Assembly (NCBI GenBank): GCA_001643475.1
Contig: LXTK01000265.1
Location: forward strand, 1 to 7,200
Reading direction: 5' to 3'
Length of the DNA stretch: 7,200 nucleotides
Source of the DNA: Proteobacteria bacterium SPGG2
GTDB lineage: Bacteria > Pseudomonadota > Gammaproteobacteria > Acidiferrobacterales > SPGG2
The notes under the pieces were generated by a model. The model did not search any database and was not told the origin of the DNA. It worked only from the letters and a program-made list of their open reading frames with translations. Below are positions 6,261-7,200 of the stretch, in pieces; position 1 is the stretch's first letter, and every line of letters begins with the position of its first letter. Made by a program: the position numbers and the translations under genes.

Positions 6261-6812
6261 ATGCGTTTAGTCATTCTCGATCGCGACGGTGTCATCAACA
6301 AGGACTCCGAAGATTTCATAACTTCACCGGAGGAATGGAAGCCTATTCCCGGTAGCGTGGCGGCTATAGCGCGGTTATACCGAGCTGGCTACAAGGTCGT
6401 CGTTGCTACCAATCAATCCGGTATCGGCCGCGGTTTGCTGGATATGGATACGCTCGGTCGTATCCACGCGCGCATGTTGGATTCGGTACGAAAACGAGGT
6501 GGCGACATAGATGGGATCTTCTTCTGCCCGCATAAACCGGAGGACGCCTGTGTGTGTCGAAAACCGGAGCCAGGCCTGCTCAACGAGATTGCTGACCGCT
6601 TTAAGATGAATCTCAATGGGGTGTATGTCGTCGGTGATTCTGAACGGGATATTGTAGCCGCACGCCGCGCAATGGCGTTACCGGCATTGGTGCGCACTGG
6701 CAATGGCAGAAAGACTTTGAAAGAGAGCGGCGAGCTTGACGGCGTACCGGTATTCGATGATCTACAGGCGTTCGTGAGTACGTTGCTGTCCAGTGAATTG
6801 AAGACGCATTGA
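6261..6812 (+). CDS. gmhB: D-glycero-D-manno-heptose 1,7-bisphosphate 7-phosphatase
   Basis: HAD-superfamily phosphatase that removes the C7 phosphate from heptose 1,7-bisphosphate in the cytoplasm, a step towards ADP-heptose for the inner core of LPS. The 183-residue product has HAD motif I LDRDGVIN with nucleophile Asp7 and Asp9, motif II ATNQSGIGRG (49-58), the GmhB zinc site C89-P-H91...C97-V-C99 followed by RKPEPGLL (100-107), and the motif IV segment GDSERD (125-130). The zinc-site cysteines separate GmhB from histidinol-phosphatase-like relatives only partly, but the adjacent plsC-type gene and glyS fit GmhB. ATG 6261 is chosen because the conserved RLVILDRDG begins there; the open frame continues upstream across the MazG-like gene, without homology. 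The ribosome site is weak, so translation may depend on coupling to the gene before it. Confidence 0.93.
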   Translation: MRLVILDRDGVINKDSEDFITSPEEWKPIPGSVAAIARLYRAGYKVVVATNQSGIGRGLLDMDTLGRIHARMLDSVRKRGGDIDGIFFCPHKPEDACVCRKPEPGLLNEIADRFKMNLNGVYVVGDSERDIVAARRAMALPALVRTGNGRKTLKESGELDGVPVFDDLQAFVSTLLSSELKTH

Positions 6813-6813
6813 T

Positions 6814-7200
6814 GTGATCTATCTGCGCTCGATATTGTATAACGTAGTGCTTTGTCTGTCGTTGCTCGTCTATGCGCCACTAGCGGTGTTGTCTTTTCCG
6901 CTTCCCATACTTGTTCGCAGTCGTTTTATTGCGCTATGGGCGCGCTTCCAGCTGTGGTCGCTACGTCACGTGTGCCGGCTGGATTACCAAATAGAGGGCC
7001 GCGGCAATCTACCGCCGGGGCCGGCGATAGTCTTTTCGAAGCATCAATCAGCCTGGGAGACACTGGCCTATCAGGTGATTCTTCCACCGCTCACATGGGT
7101 GCTAAAACGTGAGCTCCTGTGGATCCCGCTGTTTGGTTGGGGTTTGGCGATGTTACGACCAATCGCCATTAAACGCGGTACCGGGCGCCGGGCAGTTGAC
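6814..7200 (+). CDS. plsC: 1-acyl-sn-glycerol-3-phosphate acyltransferase, PlsC family (partial, runs off window)
   Basis: N-terminal 129 codons of an inner-membrane acyltransferase that adds the second acyl chain to lysophosphatidic acid in phospholipid synthesis. A hydrophobic segment spans about residues 7-34. The acyltransferase block follows: IEGRGNLPPGPAIVFSKHQS (60-79), where H77 and E82 form an H-x4-E version of the H-x4-D catalytic motif, then VLKRELLWIPLFGWG (96-110) and LRPIAIKRG (114-122). A Glu in place of Asp is, as far as I recall, usual in this proteobacterial SKHQSAWET subgroup, so it is not read as a defect. The start is taken as GTG 6814, one base after the gmhB stop; an in-frame TGA at 6799-6801 limits extension, and GAAG near 6800 is a weak ribosome site. 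Position after gmhB agrees with the Pseudomonas order. The C-terminal half lies outside the window. Confidence 0.88.
   Translation, partial: MIYLRSILYNVVLCLSLLVYAPLAVLSFPLPILVRSRFIALWARFQLWSLRHVCRLDYQIEGRGNLPPGPAIVFSKHQSAWETLAYQVILPPLTWVLKRELLWIPLFGWGLAMLRPIAIKRGTGRRAVD

Noticed and set aside
7027..7061. Inactive PlsC because the H-x4-D motif reads H-x4-E
   Set aside because: The surrounding SKHQSAWET pattern is, to my knowledge, shared by a whole proteobacterial subgroup, so the Glu is probably normal there.
6852..7112. 86-codon open frame overlapping the plsC-like gene
   Set aside because: It is out of frame with a clear acyltransferase reading and has no recognisable motif.

Overview
The window reads as chromosomal DNA from a Gram-negative bacterium, most likely a gammaproteobacterium. 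The evidence is a two-subunit (alpha2-beta2 type) glycyl-tRNA synthetase, the heptose phosphatase GmhB of LPS core synthesis, a monofunctional peptidoglycan transglycosylase and a PlsC-type acyltransferase. The order glyQ-glyS-...-gmhB-plsC matches the arrangement known in Pseudomonas and relatives. The sequence gives no firmer species assignment. No phage, IS, CRISPR or RNA gene was recognised.

Layout. Bases 1-170 hold nothing assignable. Bases 171-1493 (minus strand) encode a 440-residue membrane protein with the layout of an M48 (HtpX-like) metallopeptidase. All three zinc ligands appear to be replaced, so it is probably a pseudo-peptidase. An AT-rich 86-bp gap (1494-1579) separates it from the divergent mtgA (1580-2374). 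Everything from mtgA onward is on the plus strand: glyQ (2425-3315, TTG start), a repeat-filled gap (3316-3752), glyS (3753-5882), a small MazG-like NTP pyrophosphohydrolase (5896-6228), gmhB (6261-6812) and the start of a plsC-like gene (6814 to the window edge).

How the genes relate. glyQ and glyS make the two subunits of one enzyme and are normally close together. Here they are separated by 437 bp, of which about 365 bp is a mosaic of short, diverged direct and inverted repeats rich in C and T on the plus strand. Downstream of glyS the genes are tightly packed (gaps of 13, 32 and 1 bp), which suggests one transcript joining tRNA charging, nucleotide clean-up, LPS heptose synthesis and phospholipid synthesis. 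mtgA and the M48-like gene add an envelope theme at the left side.

Most worth a second look: the degenerate M48 protein, the glyQ/glyS repeat island with its interleaved inverted repeats, the basic N-terminal extension of GlyS next to that island, and the MazG-like gene set between glyS and gmhB. No clearly new multi-gene system is visible; most of the window is conserved housekeeping content.
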